Part shown: positions 1-9,893 of the stretch, piece by piece | Numbering within the stretch: position 1 is the stretch's first letter | Layout of the letters: every line of letters begins with the position of its first letter | From: an uncultured Mycoplasmatota bacterium | GTDB lineage: Bacteria > Bacillota_I > Bacilli_A > RF39 > UBA660 | Length of the DNA: 47,415 bases | Direction: 5' to 3' | Assembly: GCA_946629885.1 (NCBI GenBank) | Contig: CAMOYI010000009.1 | Span: 1 to 47,415 of the forward strand | The notes under the pieces: model-generated | Databases searched by the model: none | What the model was told of the DNA's origin: nothing | Seen by the model: the letters and a program-made list of their open reading frames with translations, nothing else | Position numbers and translations under genes: made by a program

Positions 1-1
1 A

Positions 2-1666
2 AAGTTTTTGGGTGAATTTATAAATGGAAAGTTCGTAAATGGACTACTTAGAAAAGCAAATCTAAACTCTAAAATAAGGGCTATTAGTGTAGAAGAATTG
101 AAGGATATTATAGGAGTTGAGTCAAAAGACACAATTCTTTTAGGAAGTAGTAGCGTTTATAAAGGATATAATATATATCCACAAGTAAACGACTTGTTTG
201 CAAACCATATGTGTATATTTGGAAATAGTGGATCTGGTAAATCTTGTGGTGTTGCAAGAATTATTCAGAATATATTATCGAACAAGCAAAGTCTTGCTTA
301 CAATGCAAATTTGATATTTTTTGATTCTTTTGGAGAATATAAGAACGCCTTTAGAGATATTGGAACGATAAACGAGTATTACCACTATCGTTTCTTGACA
401 ACCATGCCTAAAGAAGCTACAGACGAGTTATTGAGCATTCCGATGAATTTATTGACAAACGACGATATCGGAATACTTTTGCAAGCGGAAAAACACTCTC
501 AGCTAACGATAATCGACCGCGCTATTAGATATGCTAAAATATTTTCTATAAATACAGAAGAGACTCATAGATTTAAAAACAATATTATTGCAAAAGCTAT
601 ACTTACAGTACTATATAGCAATACTACTTCTAAAGAGAAGAAAGATGAGATATTTAGAATAATCAATATATGTCATACTCCTGAATTCGATTTTGATACT
701 AGTATCGAAGGAATCGGTTATTCTAGAACATTTAGTGAATGTTTTGCAATTGATAATCAAGGAAGGTTTGGAGAAGAAGTATTAATCACAAATTACATAC
801 TTAAATTTTTAGATTCAAGTATAGATAACTATCCAACTCCAGAAGAAACCAATTATACGCTAGAAGACTTAGCAAACAGCTTAGAGTTTACTCTTATAAG
901 CGATGGATTTAATCAGAATTCACTTATGCATGACGATGCTCAATTGTTAAAAGTTAGATTGAACAATATACTTCACAGTAATATAAAAAATTTGTTCAGT
1001 GGAGAAAAGTATGTCTCAGTTGGTAATTTTATAACTAATCTTTTAAGTAAAAATAATCAAAAATTCCAAATTGTAAATATAAGTTTAGAGGGAATAGATG
1101 ATGCCTATGCTAAAGCGATTGTCAAAATATTTTCTCGAATAATATTTGAATTTGCAAAGGGAAATGCCAATAGAGCAACTATACCTTTCCATCTATTCTT
1201 AGAGGAAGCCCACAGATATGTACAAAAAGATATCGATGTATTCTTACTCGGTTACAATATATTTGATAGAATTGCTAAAGAGGGAAGAAAGTATGGCGTA
1301 CTTTTAGATATAATTAGCCAAAGGCCTGTAGATATATCAGATACTGTTTTGGCGCAGTGTTCAAACTTTTTAATCTTTAAGATGACACATCCAAAAGATA
1401 TTAAATATATAAGTGAAATATTGCCAAATATAAGTCAAGAAGTTATAGAAAAGATGAAAGTATTACAGCCAGGTACTTGTGTAGCATTTGGTTCAGCTTT
1501 TAAAATACCTATGATTTGTAAGCTTGAAATGCCTAGTCCTAGTCCATATTCATCTAGTTGTAATGTTTCTGCTTTCTGGGATTCAAAAGATTCAATCAAC
1601 ATATCAAATGAAACTAATATATCAGAAAATGATCAGGGAGCAATAGATGAAGTTGTACCACTATAA
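2..1666 (+). CDS. HerA/DUF87-like ATPase, 5' end truncated by window edge
   Basis: Frame is open to the window start (KFLGEFINGKFVNGL). Walker A GNSGSGKS, Walker B FHLFLEEAHRYV, RKYGVLLDIISQRP motif typical of HerA/DUF87. Confidence 0.85.
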   Translation, partial: KFLGEFINGKFVNGLLRKANLNSKIRAISVEELKDIIGVESKDTILLGSSSVYKGYNIYPQVNDLFANHMCIFGNSGSGKSCGVARIIQNILSNKQSLAYNANLIFFDSFGEYKNAFRDIGTINEYYHYRFLTTMPKEATDELLSIPMNLLTNDDIGILLQAEKHSQLTIIDRAIRYAKIFSINTEETHRFKNNIIAKAILTVLYSNTTSKEKKDEIFRIINICHTPEFDFDTSIEGIGYSRTFSECFAIDNQGRFGEEVLITNYILKFLDSSIDNYPTPEETNYTLEDLANSLEFTLISDGFNQNSLMHDDAQLLKVRLNNILHSNIKNLFSGEKYVSVGNFITNLLSKNNQKFQIVNISLEGIDDAYAKAIVKIFSRIIFEFAKGNANRATIPFHLFLEEAHRYVQKDIDVFLLGYNIFDRIAKEGRKYGVLLDIISQRPVDISDTVLAQCSNFLIFKMTHPKDIKYISEILPNISQEVIEKMKVLQPGTCVAFGSAFKIPMICKLEMPSPSPYSSSCNVSAFWDSKDSINISNETNISENDQGAIDEVVPL

Positions 1667-1705
1667 ATTATATAGTAATATGTACATTAGAATAGAGGTT
1701 TATAC

Positions 1706-2440
1706 ATGAGAGGAAAATATTTAATAATTGTATTTGTAGCTATGCTTACTTTAATTACAGGATGCGGGAAAAGTGCTTCAAAAGAAGGAACTGTAAATAA
1801 AAAAATAACTTTAGAATCTATGAAAAACGAAGATACAAGTTACCTTGATATTAATGGAAAGGTGATGTCTTTGCCTTTTAAGGTTAAAGATTTCTTTAAT
1901 GTTTTCACAGATTTTGATGCATTTACTTGGGATGATGAAAATAATAAAGATAAGAAAATTGATTTAAATGAAAAATTGCCATATATGACAACTGTTCAAG
2001 TTTCTGTTATTAAAAAATCAGGCGATGAGGATGATGAAACAAAATTAAAACGTACTAGACTTAGGTTTACTGCGCGCATTCTTCCAGAGGGTGGCGATAC
2101 TGTAGGAAATGCATTAGTTACTGGAGTAAGCTATCAGTATGTAGATAATTATAGTTTTGGTACAGTAAAAATCAATGGAATCGAAATCAATAAGACTACT
2201 GCAGGCGAGGTCATGAAATTTTTCGAAGAAACTTACGGTAAATATGTGATTTCTGATAATAGGAAGATTAAAGTAGATAGGGATTTATTGGCAAAGAAGT
2301 TTAAGAAAATTGAATACTGGGGAGCGGAAGCATATCCTGTGATTTACGCCAACGTAGATAGCTATTTAAACGATCAAGAGCCAATTACTTATGTTTCAGT
2401 AAATTATGATACAAATACATTTATTTATAAAAAAAGTTAA
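1706..2440 (+). CDS. Putative lipoprotein of unknown function
   Basis: Signal peptide with lipobox LITGC (MRGKYLIIVFVAMLTLITGCGKS). Confidence 0.75.
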   Translation: MRGKYLIIVFVAMLTLITGCGKSASKEGTVNKKITLESMKNEDTSYLDINGKVMSLPFKVKDFFNVFTDFDAFTWDDENNKDKKIDLNEKLPYMTTVQVSVIKKSGDEDDETKLKRTRLRFTARILPEGGDTVGNALVTGVSYQYVDNYSFGTVKINGIEINKTTAGEVMKFFEETYGKYVISDNRKIKVDRDLLAKKFKKIEYWGAEAYPVIYANVDSYLNDQEPITYVSVNYDTNTFIYKKS

Positions 2441-2453
2441 GCAACATTTTACC

Positions 2454-2480
2454 AAATCGCGATAAACCGCGATTTTTTTT
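2454..2480 (+). terminator. Rho-independent terminator
   Basis: AAATCGCG-ATAAAC-CGCGATTT followed by T-run. Confidence 0.85.
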
Positions 2481-2529
2481 GTACTAAAATCTTTTGTTTT
2501 AAATAGATTTAAATGAAAGGATTGTATGT

Positions 2530-4008
2530 ATGGATAAAAACAATGTTTTGACCTCAATTGCCAAAAGGGGAAATGGCGAAATATATTTAGGAGTCGTCGG
2601 TGCGGTTAGAACTGGTAAATCGACATTTATTAAAAGATTTATAGAAAATTTGGTAGTTCCAAATATAGCGGATGAATATGAAAAAAAGAGATGTTTAGAT
2701 GAAATTCCTCAAAGCGCCCAAGGAAAGACTATAATGACTACAGAACCAAAGTTTGTGCCTTCTAATGGCGCAAATATAGAGATACAAGACTTCACAGCAA
2801 ATATTAAACTAATAGACTGCGTAGGATACGTCATACCAGGTTCTAATGGATATGAAGACGATTTGGGAAATCCAAGAATGGTAAAAACACCATGGACTCC
2901 AGAAGAAATACCTTTTGTTGAAGCTGCAGAAATTGGAACAGATAAAGTTATTAGAGATCACGCAACTATAGGTATAGTAGTAACAACAGATGCTTCATTT
3001 GGAGAAATAGCGAGAAGTGAATATGTTGATGCTGAGAATAGAGTTATTAGTGAGTTAAAAGCTTTAGGCAAACCATTTATAGTCGTTTTAAACACAGTAC
3101 ACCCAACAAATTCGGAAACTGTACGTTTAAAAGATGAACTGATAAATAAGTATGATGTACCTGTCATTCCTGTAAGTGTAGAATCTATGAATGAAACAGA
3201 CATAATGGAAATATTGGAAACTGCACTAATGGAATTTCCAGTATTAGATGTCGAAGTAAACATACCAGAATGGATACATATACTTAATATGTCAGACGAC
3301 ATTAAAAAAGAATATTTAGATAAGATACGAGAATCCGTGACTAGTGTCGATAAATTGAAAGATGTCAACACCATAATCGAACACTTTACTGATAGTAAGT
3401 ATATTGATAAAAGTTATATAAGCTCACTAGATTCTGCCACTGGAGTAGTAACTTTAACTTTGGAAGCACCGGCTAATCTATATCAAGAAAAACTATCTAG
3501 TGTAATGGGTGATATAAATACGACGAAAGCTAGTATTCTTAAAATGTTTATAGATTATAATGAGGGAAGAAGCGAAACGACAGCGCTTAAAGATGCTCTA
3601 AAAATGGCCAAAAGTACTGGCTATGGCATAATGTATCCAGACTTAAAGGACATGAAGTTGGATACACCAGAAATAATCAAACAGGGAACTAGATATGGAG
3701 TCAAATTGAAGGCAGTCGCAAGTTCAATACACTTAATAAGAGTAGATGTGGAAAGCACATTTGAGCCAATTATAGGTAGTGAAATACAAAGTAAGGAACT
3801 TATAGACTATCTCATGAGAGACTATGAGACAGACCCTGCAAGCATATGGAAGAGCGAAATATTCGGAAGAAGTCTCGATGTAATAGTAAAAGAAGGAATA
3901 CAAGCTAAATTATCACTAATGCCAGAAAACACGAGATTTAAGTTGGGAAATACTATAACTAAAATTGTAAATAAGGGATCAAACAATTTAATAGCAATAG
4001 TGATATAA
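2530..4008 (+). CDS. spoIVA: Stage IV sporulation protein A (spore coat assembly ATPase)
   Basis: GVVGAVRTGKSTFIKRF P-loop, full-length 492 aa, SpoIVA-type C-terminus (GSNNLIAIVI); RBS AAAGGAT. Confidence 0.93.
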   Translation: MDKNNVLTSIAKRGNGEIYLGVVGAVRTGKSTFIKRFIENLVVPNIADEYEKKRCLDEIPQSAQGKTIMTTEPKFVPSNGANIEIQDFTANIKLIDCVGYVIPGSNGYEDDLGNPRMVKTPWTPEEIPFVEAAEIGTDKVIRDHATIGIVVTTDASFGEIARSEYVDAENRVISELKALGKPFIVVLNTVHPTNSETVRLKDELINKYDVPVIPVSVESMNETDIMEILETALMEFPVLDVEVNIPEWIHILNMSDDIKKEYLDKIRESVTSVDKLKDVNTIIEHFTDSKYIDKSYISSLDSATGVVTLTLEAPANLYQEKLSSVMGDINTTKASILKMFIDYNEGRSETTALKDALKMAKSTGYGIMYPDLKDMKLDTPEIIKQGTRYGVKLKAVASSIHLIRVDVESTFEPIIGSEIQSKELIDYLMRDYETDPASIWKSEIFGRSLDVIVKEGIQAKLSLMPENTRFKLGNTITKIVNKGSNNLIAIVI

Positions 4009-4009
4009 G

Positions 4010-4030
4010 AAGAAGTTAATCTTCTTTTTT
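4010..4030 (+). terminator. Rho-independent terminator after spoIVA
   Basis: AAGAAG-TTAAT-CTTCTT plus T-run. Confidence 0.65.
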
Positions 4031-4176
4031 TATTAATCTTCTACTGTAAATAACGAATTTTTACAGTTTTTTATGTATTTTTAGCTTATTTTACTTGATT
4101 TTTTTCTTGCAAGTGTGATAATTTATAGATGTAAGGAGTAGAGTGTTCCTTACCAAAGAAATATGGAGGTAATATT

Positions 4177-4449
4177 ATGGGAAAAACTCAATTAGTTGAA
4201 GCTGTTGCTGCTAAGACTGGATTAACTAAAGCTGATTCAGCTCGTGCAGTAGATGCAGTATTTGAAGCAATGACTGAAGGTCTTAAAAAGGAAGGAAAGG
4301 TTTCACTAGTAGGTTTCGGAACTTTCGCAGTTAAGAAACGTGCTGCTAGAGATGGTATCAACCCTCTAACAAAAGAACCTCTACACATTCCTGCAAAGAA
4401 GGCTGTATCATTCAAAGCTGGTTCTAAATTAAAAGATACTATTAACTAA
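4177..4449 (+). CDS. hup: HU family DNA-binding protein
   Basis: MGKTQLVEAVAAKTGLTKADSARAVDAVFEAM...GFGTFAVKKRAARDGINPLT; RBS GGAGGT. Confidence 0.95.
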   Translation: MGKTQLVEAVAAKTGLTKADSARAVDAVFEAMTEGLKKEGKVSLVGFGTFAVKKRAARDGINPLTKEPLHIPAKKAVSFKAGSKLKDTIN

Positions 4450-4459
4450 TAGAGTCTAT

Positions 4460-4482
4460 AGACCACGTTTGTGGTCTTTTTT
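4460..4482 (+). terminator. Rho-independent terminator after HU
   Basis: AGACCAC-GTTT-GTGGTCT then T6. Confidence 0.85.
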
Positions 4483-4483
4483 G

Positions 4484-4512
4484 TTGACAAAAAGTGGACA
4501 TTGATGTATTTT
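4484..4512 (+). promoter_or_regulatory. Sigma-A-like promoter for the 4529 gene
   Basis: TTGACA-N17-TATTTT, start codon 16 nt after the -10. Confidence 0.6.
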
Positions 4513-4528
4513 ATAGCCGGGTGGTTTT

Positions 4529-6988
4529 ATGGTTACAATGGGAAAAACAGAATTAAGTGTAGGTAGCTTAATATCTATACCTTTTTACCTTACAAATAGA
4601 GAAAAAAAGAAAATTATAAATGCAAGTAGAAAAGCTAATGGAAAAAATAGTGATAAATATATTGATAAAATATGCAAAATTTTGGGTAATGCCAATAAGA
4701 GGGAAAATTGGAGTAATTTAAAGTTTGACGGAAAAGCTTTTAGGGATGAATTCACTAACTTTATTAAGTCACTCTGTGGTTCTATAATTTCACGTGATGA
4801 GGCTATATATGTTATTGAAAGATTTAATGCGTATGCAGATAATCCGACAGAGAAAAATATTAGAGAATTCAAGAAAGCCTTAATTGAGAACGTCGAAAGA
4901 AATTTAAATAAAAGAGTTAAATTGACATATCCATTTGATAGTCAAGCCCCTTTTAATGTCGAATATTTAAATCGATATATGTTGCTTGCAGAAAATGCTA
5001 TTAAAGATAAGTTAAAAGAGTCCTGGGCAAACATAATTAAAATATATATATCAATATTTGAAGATGAACCTGAAAGAATAGAATCATATTTTAATGAACT
5101 ATTTGACTCAGGAGTATATAATAAGAATTTCTGGTCTTATATATATGGAACTATCGTTGGTAAATTAAAAAAGTCAAATGAAGAGCAGCATCATAAAGAA
5201 AATGATGAAACTTATGGAGCTTTGGCATTTGCCTTTGACTGTTTAAAAGACTTAGATGATTACTTCAATAATGAATTTAAAAATGATATAGCATTTATTA
5301 AATCTATAAATACTTTCCACCTAATTTTAGGGGATAAAAATAGAGTTGAAACTGTATTATTTCCAATTTCACCTAATGTACTTTCAGCATATAGAATGAT
5401 TTTAAGTAATGCAGTTGTACAATACAGTGAATTTCTTCGATTAACAGATGGTAACAGGGTATTAGAGGTAACAAAAATTGGTCAAATACAAGACAAGCGT
5501 GACGACGAATTAGTACGATTAACTGATAGAGTCAATCATCTAAATAAATTATTGATCACCTCTTGCTTAATACATTTATATCATTGTGGGCTTATTACTA
5601 TAGATGAAAGATTTGAGCTAGTAGAAAGATTTATAGATGATCCAAGTAAATTGGCAGATTTTATCAAAGAAGTTATCGATAGAGCAAAAGCGAAGTACAG
5701 TAATCAGAAAGATACACAAACATTTGATAATATATACGAATTATTTAAAGATGGAATGAGTCCTTATGAAATAGTAGAACAAATTGATGCTACAGTTAAA
5801 TCGAAAGGTGATATCAACAATAGTTATGCCGGAACTGTTTATACGACGAAGTATGAGTATGTTAAAAAAATGTATGAAAACATCATTTGTTTTCCTGGTT
5901 TTCTAAAGCAGGATGAACAAATTAAAGCTAATAGTATATTAGAAGGTTTATCGAAGAATGAAGAAGGTTATCAAATACTAAATAAAATTATATCTGATGC
6001 TTTTAAGAGACTCGGGTATCGTGAAGAACCCATTATCAAAGGATTGAATTCATCTGAGTGTCAACTAATAGTTGTTAGTGAAATGAGTGCCAATCCCGGT
6101 TTGCCTCAAATATTATCAAGTCTGTTTAAAAAGATACAAGGAATAGATAGAAGATCAAAAATATTAGAAGAGGCTCTTATATACATACTATCGTCTCGTA
6201 TAATCATGAACGCTCCTCTTGCTGGCAATATGGAAGCTCGATTGGACAATGTTTTTTTAGCACTTAATGCATTAAAAAGTATGCTAACCAATGATGAGAA
6301 CTTAATTATTAGCAGCAATTTATTAGATAGTGATATTATTGATGATGAAGAATTTGAAAGAAGAATAACCAGTTTAAAAGGCATTAATTCAGCAGCCGAT
6401 TTAAACTCTGATAGAGCGCATATAAAAATGATTAAAGCGACATTCGCTGCTTATAATCCTGATTATTTTAATAGCCAAGATTTATGCGCGCATATCGATT
6501 TATTTAGTGATGATAATTCTGTAAAAGATAATGAAGATCTATGTCGAAGTACAATTAATAGCTACTTACAAATAGTTTTTAATTCATATGAAAAATTATT
6601 CTTTTTAATTCCGAGCGTAGCATTTGTCGGTGTTAATAGAAATATAAACCCTGAATATAGAGAAACTATAGATATAGTCAATAAATTATTATTACAGATG
6701 ATGTCAACACAAAATTGCTTATCTGAAGAAAATATTGAGTTTTCTCTAAAAAATACTATAGGCTTAATAATAGATAAATTGACTTTTGAACTCGAAGAAG
6801 AAACTAATGAAACAGCTAAGATGGTAATAGAAGAAATAACAAAAATATTTTGCGCATTTATAAAAGAAAAAGATTTGTGTGAAATAATGGATGACGAGAT
6901 GAAAGTAAAATTTGGTGCTTTAGATAATAAATATAGTAACAATATGGGAAATGCTATGTTTCTAAGTACTGTAAATGGTGCAAATTAG
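4529..6988 (+). CDS. Large predicted alpha-helical protein of unknown function
   Basis: 819-aa ORF with own promoter and GGGTGG RBS; no family recognised. Confidence 0.8.
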   Translation: MVTMGKTELSVGSLISIPFYLTNREKKKIINASRKANGKNSDKYIDKICKILGNANKRENWSNLKFDGKAFRDEFTNFIKSLCGSIISRDEAIYVIERFNAYADNPTEKNIREFKKALIENVERNLNKRVKLTYPFDSQAPFNVEYLNRYMLLAENAIKDKLKESWANIIKIYISIFEDEPERIESYFNELFDSGVYNKNFWSYIYGTIVGKLKKSNEEQHHKENDETYGALAFAFDCLKDLDDYFNNEFKNDIAFIKSINTFHLILGDKNRVETVLFPISPNVLSAYRMILSNAVVQYSEFLRLTDGNRVLEVTKIGQIQDKRDDELVRLTDRVNHLNKLLITSCLIHLYHCGLITIDERFELVERFIDDPSKLADFIKEVIDRAKAKYSNQKDTQTFDNIYELFKDGMSPYEIVEQIDATVKSKGDINNSYAGTVYTTKYEYVKKMYENIICFPGFLKQDEQIKANSILEGLSKNEEGYQILNKIISDAFKRLGYREEPIIKGLNSSECQLIVVSEMSANPGLPQILSSLFKKIQGIDRRSKILEEALIYILSSRIIMNAPLAGNMEARLDNVFLALNALKSMLTNDENLIISSNLLDSDIIDDEEFERRITSLKGINSAADLNSDRAHIKMIKATFAAYNPDYFNSQDLCAHIDLFSDDNSVKDNEDLCRSTINSYLQIVFNSYEKLFFLIPSVAFVGVNRNINPEYRETIDIVNKLLLQMMSTQNCLSEENIEFSLKNTIGLIIDKLTFELEEETNETAKMVIEEITKIFCAFIKEKDLCEIMDDEMKVKFGALDNKYSNNMGNAMFLSTVNGAN

Positions 6989-7003
6989 ATTAGCCTATTT
7001 ATA

Positions 7004-7032
7004 TTGACAAAGAACGGCTTTTAATTTATTTT
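7004..7032 (+). promoter_or_regulatory. Sigma-A-like promoter for the 7050 gene
   Basis: TTGACA-N17-TATTTT, start codon 17 nt after the -10; very similar to the 4484 promoter. Confidence 0.6.
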
Positions 7033-7049
7033 AACTGTGAGGTGCTTTT

Positions 7050-8981
7050 ATGAAAAGAAAAGATTTAGAAACAAATAATAAGTTACAAAAAGATTTATTC
7101 GATGCGATAGATCTCTTTTGTGGTGCATGTAAGATAAGTACTATACCAATGCAACCTATATCTGTTAAATTGTTAAATACTTTAAAAAAATATCTTTTAG
7201 AAGCCTGTGATAATTACAAAATATCCTATAAAGATTACATTGAAAAACTCAATGCAGAAGAATTTGAAAACGTACACGGAGAAAATCAAATTGTAAGAAT
7301 ATTCACTATCCGTTTAAATGAAATAACTGACTTAATAATAGAGCAGGATATGTCTAGATGGAGAGAATTATTAAACGCTTTATTTAATGCAAAGATAATA
7401 ACTCGTAAACAAGGTGAAGATTATTACGAGAAGTATCGCAGGTATCTTTGTGGCCAAAACAACTATGATGAAGAAGTGCAACCAATGTTGGGCATTATTA
7501 AGGTATTAGTCAATATAGGAGATACGTATTACAATAAAATAAATTCGGACACATTTGAACTTCGAAGAGAACATTTTATAACCGTTGCTTTAGAAAAAAC
7601 TAGGAAAATAGTAGAAGTGCAAAAAAAGTATTTATTATATATTAGCAAAATATATAGTGCGTCAGAGAAAAGTGCGAAGAAAGATCTTTTTTATTCGATA
7701 TTTACATGTACATCTAAAAAAGAAAAAGATGTTAAAATTAGTGCTTTTTTTGCGGATATGGCTGAAGCCCTTGGATACTTTGACATTAACGAATATAATT
7801 CAGCGCTGCTATATGATTATTCCTTAAATGAAACTTTAAGGTTGTTGGATGAACTCAATAGACTTTTAGGAAATCATACAGGTACAATCAAAAGCTTAAA
7901 GACAGCATTGTGTAATGGTGAATATATTCAGTTTAGAAGGCTTTTTTCAAGATTAAAAAATGAAATATCAGAAATTTTCAGTGACGATGAAGAATATGCC
8001 ATGATGGAATCGAAAGTTATTCGCCACAAGTGGTTTGCATTACCGCAATATCTAACATATGTTAATAAAAATCTTTCATCAGATAAATATTTTGAGTTTC
8101 GCGCAAGTTTACTAGAAATATCTAAGAAGTTGGGCCTTTATGGTTTTGTAGGTCAAGTATTTGGAATTCATGATGAGGATGATACAAAAGATTTATACAC
8201 CATAATTCCAGAAGTTTTAAGAATTTTTAAAATTCATGCGCATATTTTATTGTGTGCATGCAGCGATGAAGAAAAGAAAATAGTAAATGGATTGTTATCT
8301 GAATTGGATATGGTTTTAGACAGCAAATCACAATCACCTTTGGACTGGAACAGTATAAAGAGCAATATTGAAAGAATCTTTGAAAAGCTAGTAGTCATCT
8401 ATAATGCCCATATACCAAAAAGCAAAAGTGAACAAGAAAAATATATGCTTGTTGAAGGTCTTTTTCTAACATCATTTACAAGATCTTTAGATACCGTTCC
8501 TAGTACTATGTCAGATATGAGTAATTATATTTTAAATTTACATACTCAAGAAATTAGTAATAATGAAACAGATAGCGCACCTATAAAAGAATATTTGAAA
8601 TTCTTATATAATCAAGAAAAGAGACCGTTTATTGCTCCTCGTCCAGAATTCTTTTTGCCACAGTGCAATATAGAGAATAGAAATATAATCAAGATGCTTC
8701 AAATAAATATAAACAATTTACTAAAAAAGGAATTGTCAGGTGATCAAGTTTGTTCCTTAGACTTGGAATGTATCCTAAAGGCATTTTTGCTAATAGTTAA
8801 CAATCAAGATGATAGAGATGCTCTTTTCAAATTATTAGTAGACTGTATGTTCGAAGCAGTTGAAAAGAAATTAGAAGAGTACAGTGCAACTTGGCCAGAA
8901 GATTATACAAGAATGTTTGAAGAGATAAAAAGCAAAGTTGATAATAAAGCGGAAGTACTCACTTTACAAACGATGAGTTAA
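7050..8981 (+). CDS. Large predicted alpha-helical protein of unknown function
   Basis: 643-aa ORF with GAGGTG RBS; no family recognised. Confidence 0.8.
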   Translation: MKRKDLETNNKLQKDLFDAIDLFCGACKISTIPMQPISVKLLNTLKKYLLEACDNYKISYKDYIEKLNAEEFENVHGENQIVRIFTIRLNEITDLIIEQDMSRWRELLNALFNAKIITRKQGEDYYEKYRRYLCGQNNYDEEVQPMLGIIKVLVNIGDTYYNKINSDTFELRREHFITVALEKTRKIVEVQKKYLLYISKIYSASEKSAKKDLFYSIFTCTSKKEKDVKISAFFADMAEALGYFDINEYNSALLYDYSLNETLRLLDELNRLLGNHTGTIKSLKTALCNGEYIQFRRLFSRLKNEISEIFSDDEEYAMMESKVIRHKWFALPQYLTYVNKNLSSDKYFEFRASLLEISKKLGLYGFVGQVFGIHDEDDTKDLYTIIPEVLRIFKIHAHILLCACSDEEKKIVNGLLSELDMVLDSKSQSPLDWNSIKSNIERIFEKLVVIYNAHIPKSKSEQEKYMLVEGLFLTSFTRSLDTVPSTMSDMSNYILNLHTQEISNNETDSAPIKEYLKFLYNQEKRPFIAPRPEFFLPQCNIENRNIIKMLQININNLLKKELSGDQVCSLDLECILKAFLLIVNNQDDRDALFKLLVDCMFEAVEKKLEEYSATWPEDYTRMFEEIKSKVDNKAEVLTLQTMS

Positions 8982-9047
8982 CCGCTTTTTTTATGGACAA
9001 AAATAGTATTATTTAGTAAAATGTTTGTAGATTAGAAGGTGTTTATA

Positions 9048-9893
9048 ATGAAAAAGACAGAAGAAAAACAATCTAACCCAGTGTTTGTTATTTTTATCTT
9101 TTTAATAGTACTTCTATTATTTTTGGCATTTCCTTATATAAAAAGCAAAAATAAAAAGGAAATAACTACGCCCATTAATAACAGTACTACGACTAAAAAA
9201 CACACTTCTGATAAAATAGATTCTTTAAGTTCTTATATACAAATTGGCAGTGGTGATACCATTAATTTTAATGGATTAAACATTAAAAATCCAAAGGTAC
9301 ATAATGATGTATTTAGTATTGATATATTCAGTGAAAAAGATATAGACTTATCATCATTGGACTACTATGTCGAATTTTACTATCCAAAAAACAAATTCCT
9401 TTTTAGAAGATTGCTTAAAGGTAATATATCTTCTAAAGAATATAAGACGATTAATATAAGTGATATCGATATCGACAACGATTATTATATTTCAATCAGC
9501 CATATACCCACATCTTACATACCAGTTAAAACCTTTTCAACTGATGAGTCTAGCATAAGTGGATTTACATGTGTAAAAGGAGCCTATACATACGAATATG
9601 ACTTTAGTGAAGATAAGCTCATAAGAGCGGCTAAAAAATACAAGTATGTAAGTAGTGACTTAGAAGAATTATCTGAAAAGCTATTTGAAATAAAAAAAGA
9701 AGAGAATTCTCTTAACGAGCAAAAGGGCGTGACCGCGAGTGTAGTAGAATCAAATAAAGAATTTATCTATACAATAGAGATAAACTATTTAGAAAAAAGT
9801 GAAAATAAAATAGACCCATATTTTTACGAAAAGGACGAATTTAATTATGTTGTCATGTTTAAAATGGAAGCAGAGGGGTTTGATTGCAAATGA
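9048..9893 (+). CDS. Membrane-anchored protein of unknown function
   Basis: Single N-terminal TM (PVFVIFIFLIVLLLFLAFPYI) followed by soluble domain; GAAGGTG RBS before ATG 9048. Confidence 0.7.
   Translation: MKKTEEKQSNPVFVIFIFLIVLLLFLAFPYIKSKNKKEITTPINNSTTTKKHTSDKIDSLSSYIQIGSGDTINFNGLNIKNPKVHNDVFSIDIFSEKDIDLSSLDYYVEFYYPKNKFLFRRLLKGNISSKEYKTINISDIDIDNDYYISISHIPTSYIPVKTFSTDESSISGFTCVKGAYTYEYDFSEDKLIRAAKKYKYVSSDLEELSEKLFEIKKEENSLNEQKGVTASVVESNKEFIYTIEINYLEKSENKIDPYFYEKDEFNYVVMFKMEAEGFDCK

Noticed and set aside
8947-8990. AAAGCGG...CCGCTTTTTTT possible terminator after the 7050 gene
   Set aside because: Stem arms separated by a long loop inside the CDS end; plausible but too weak to annotate.
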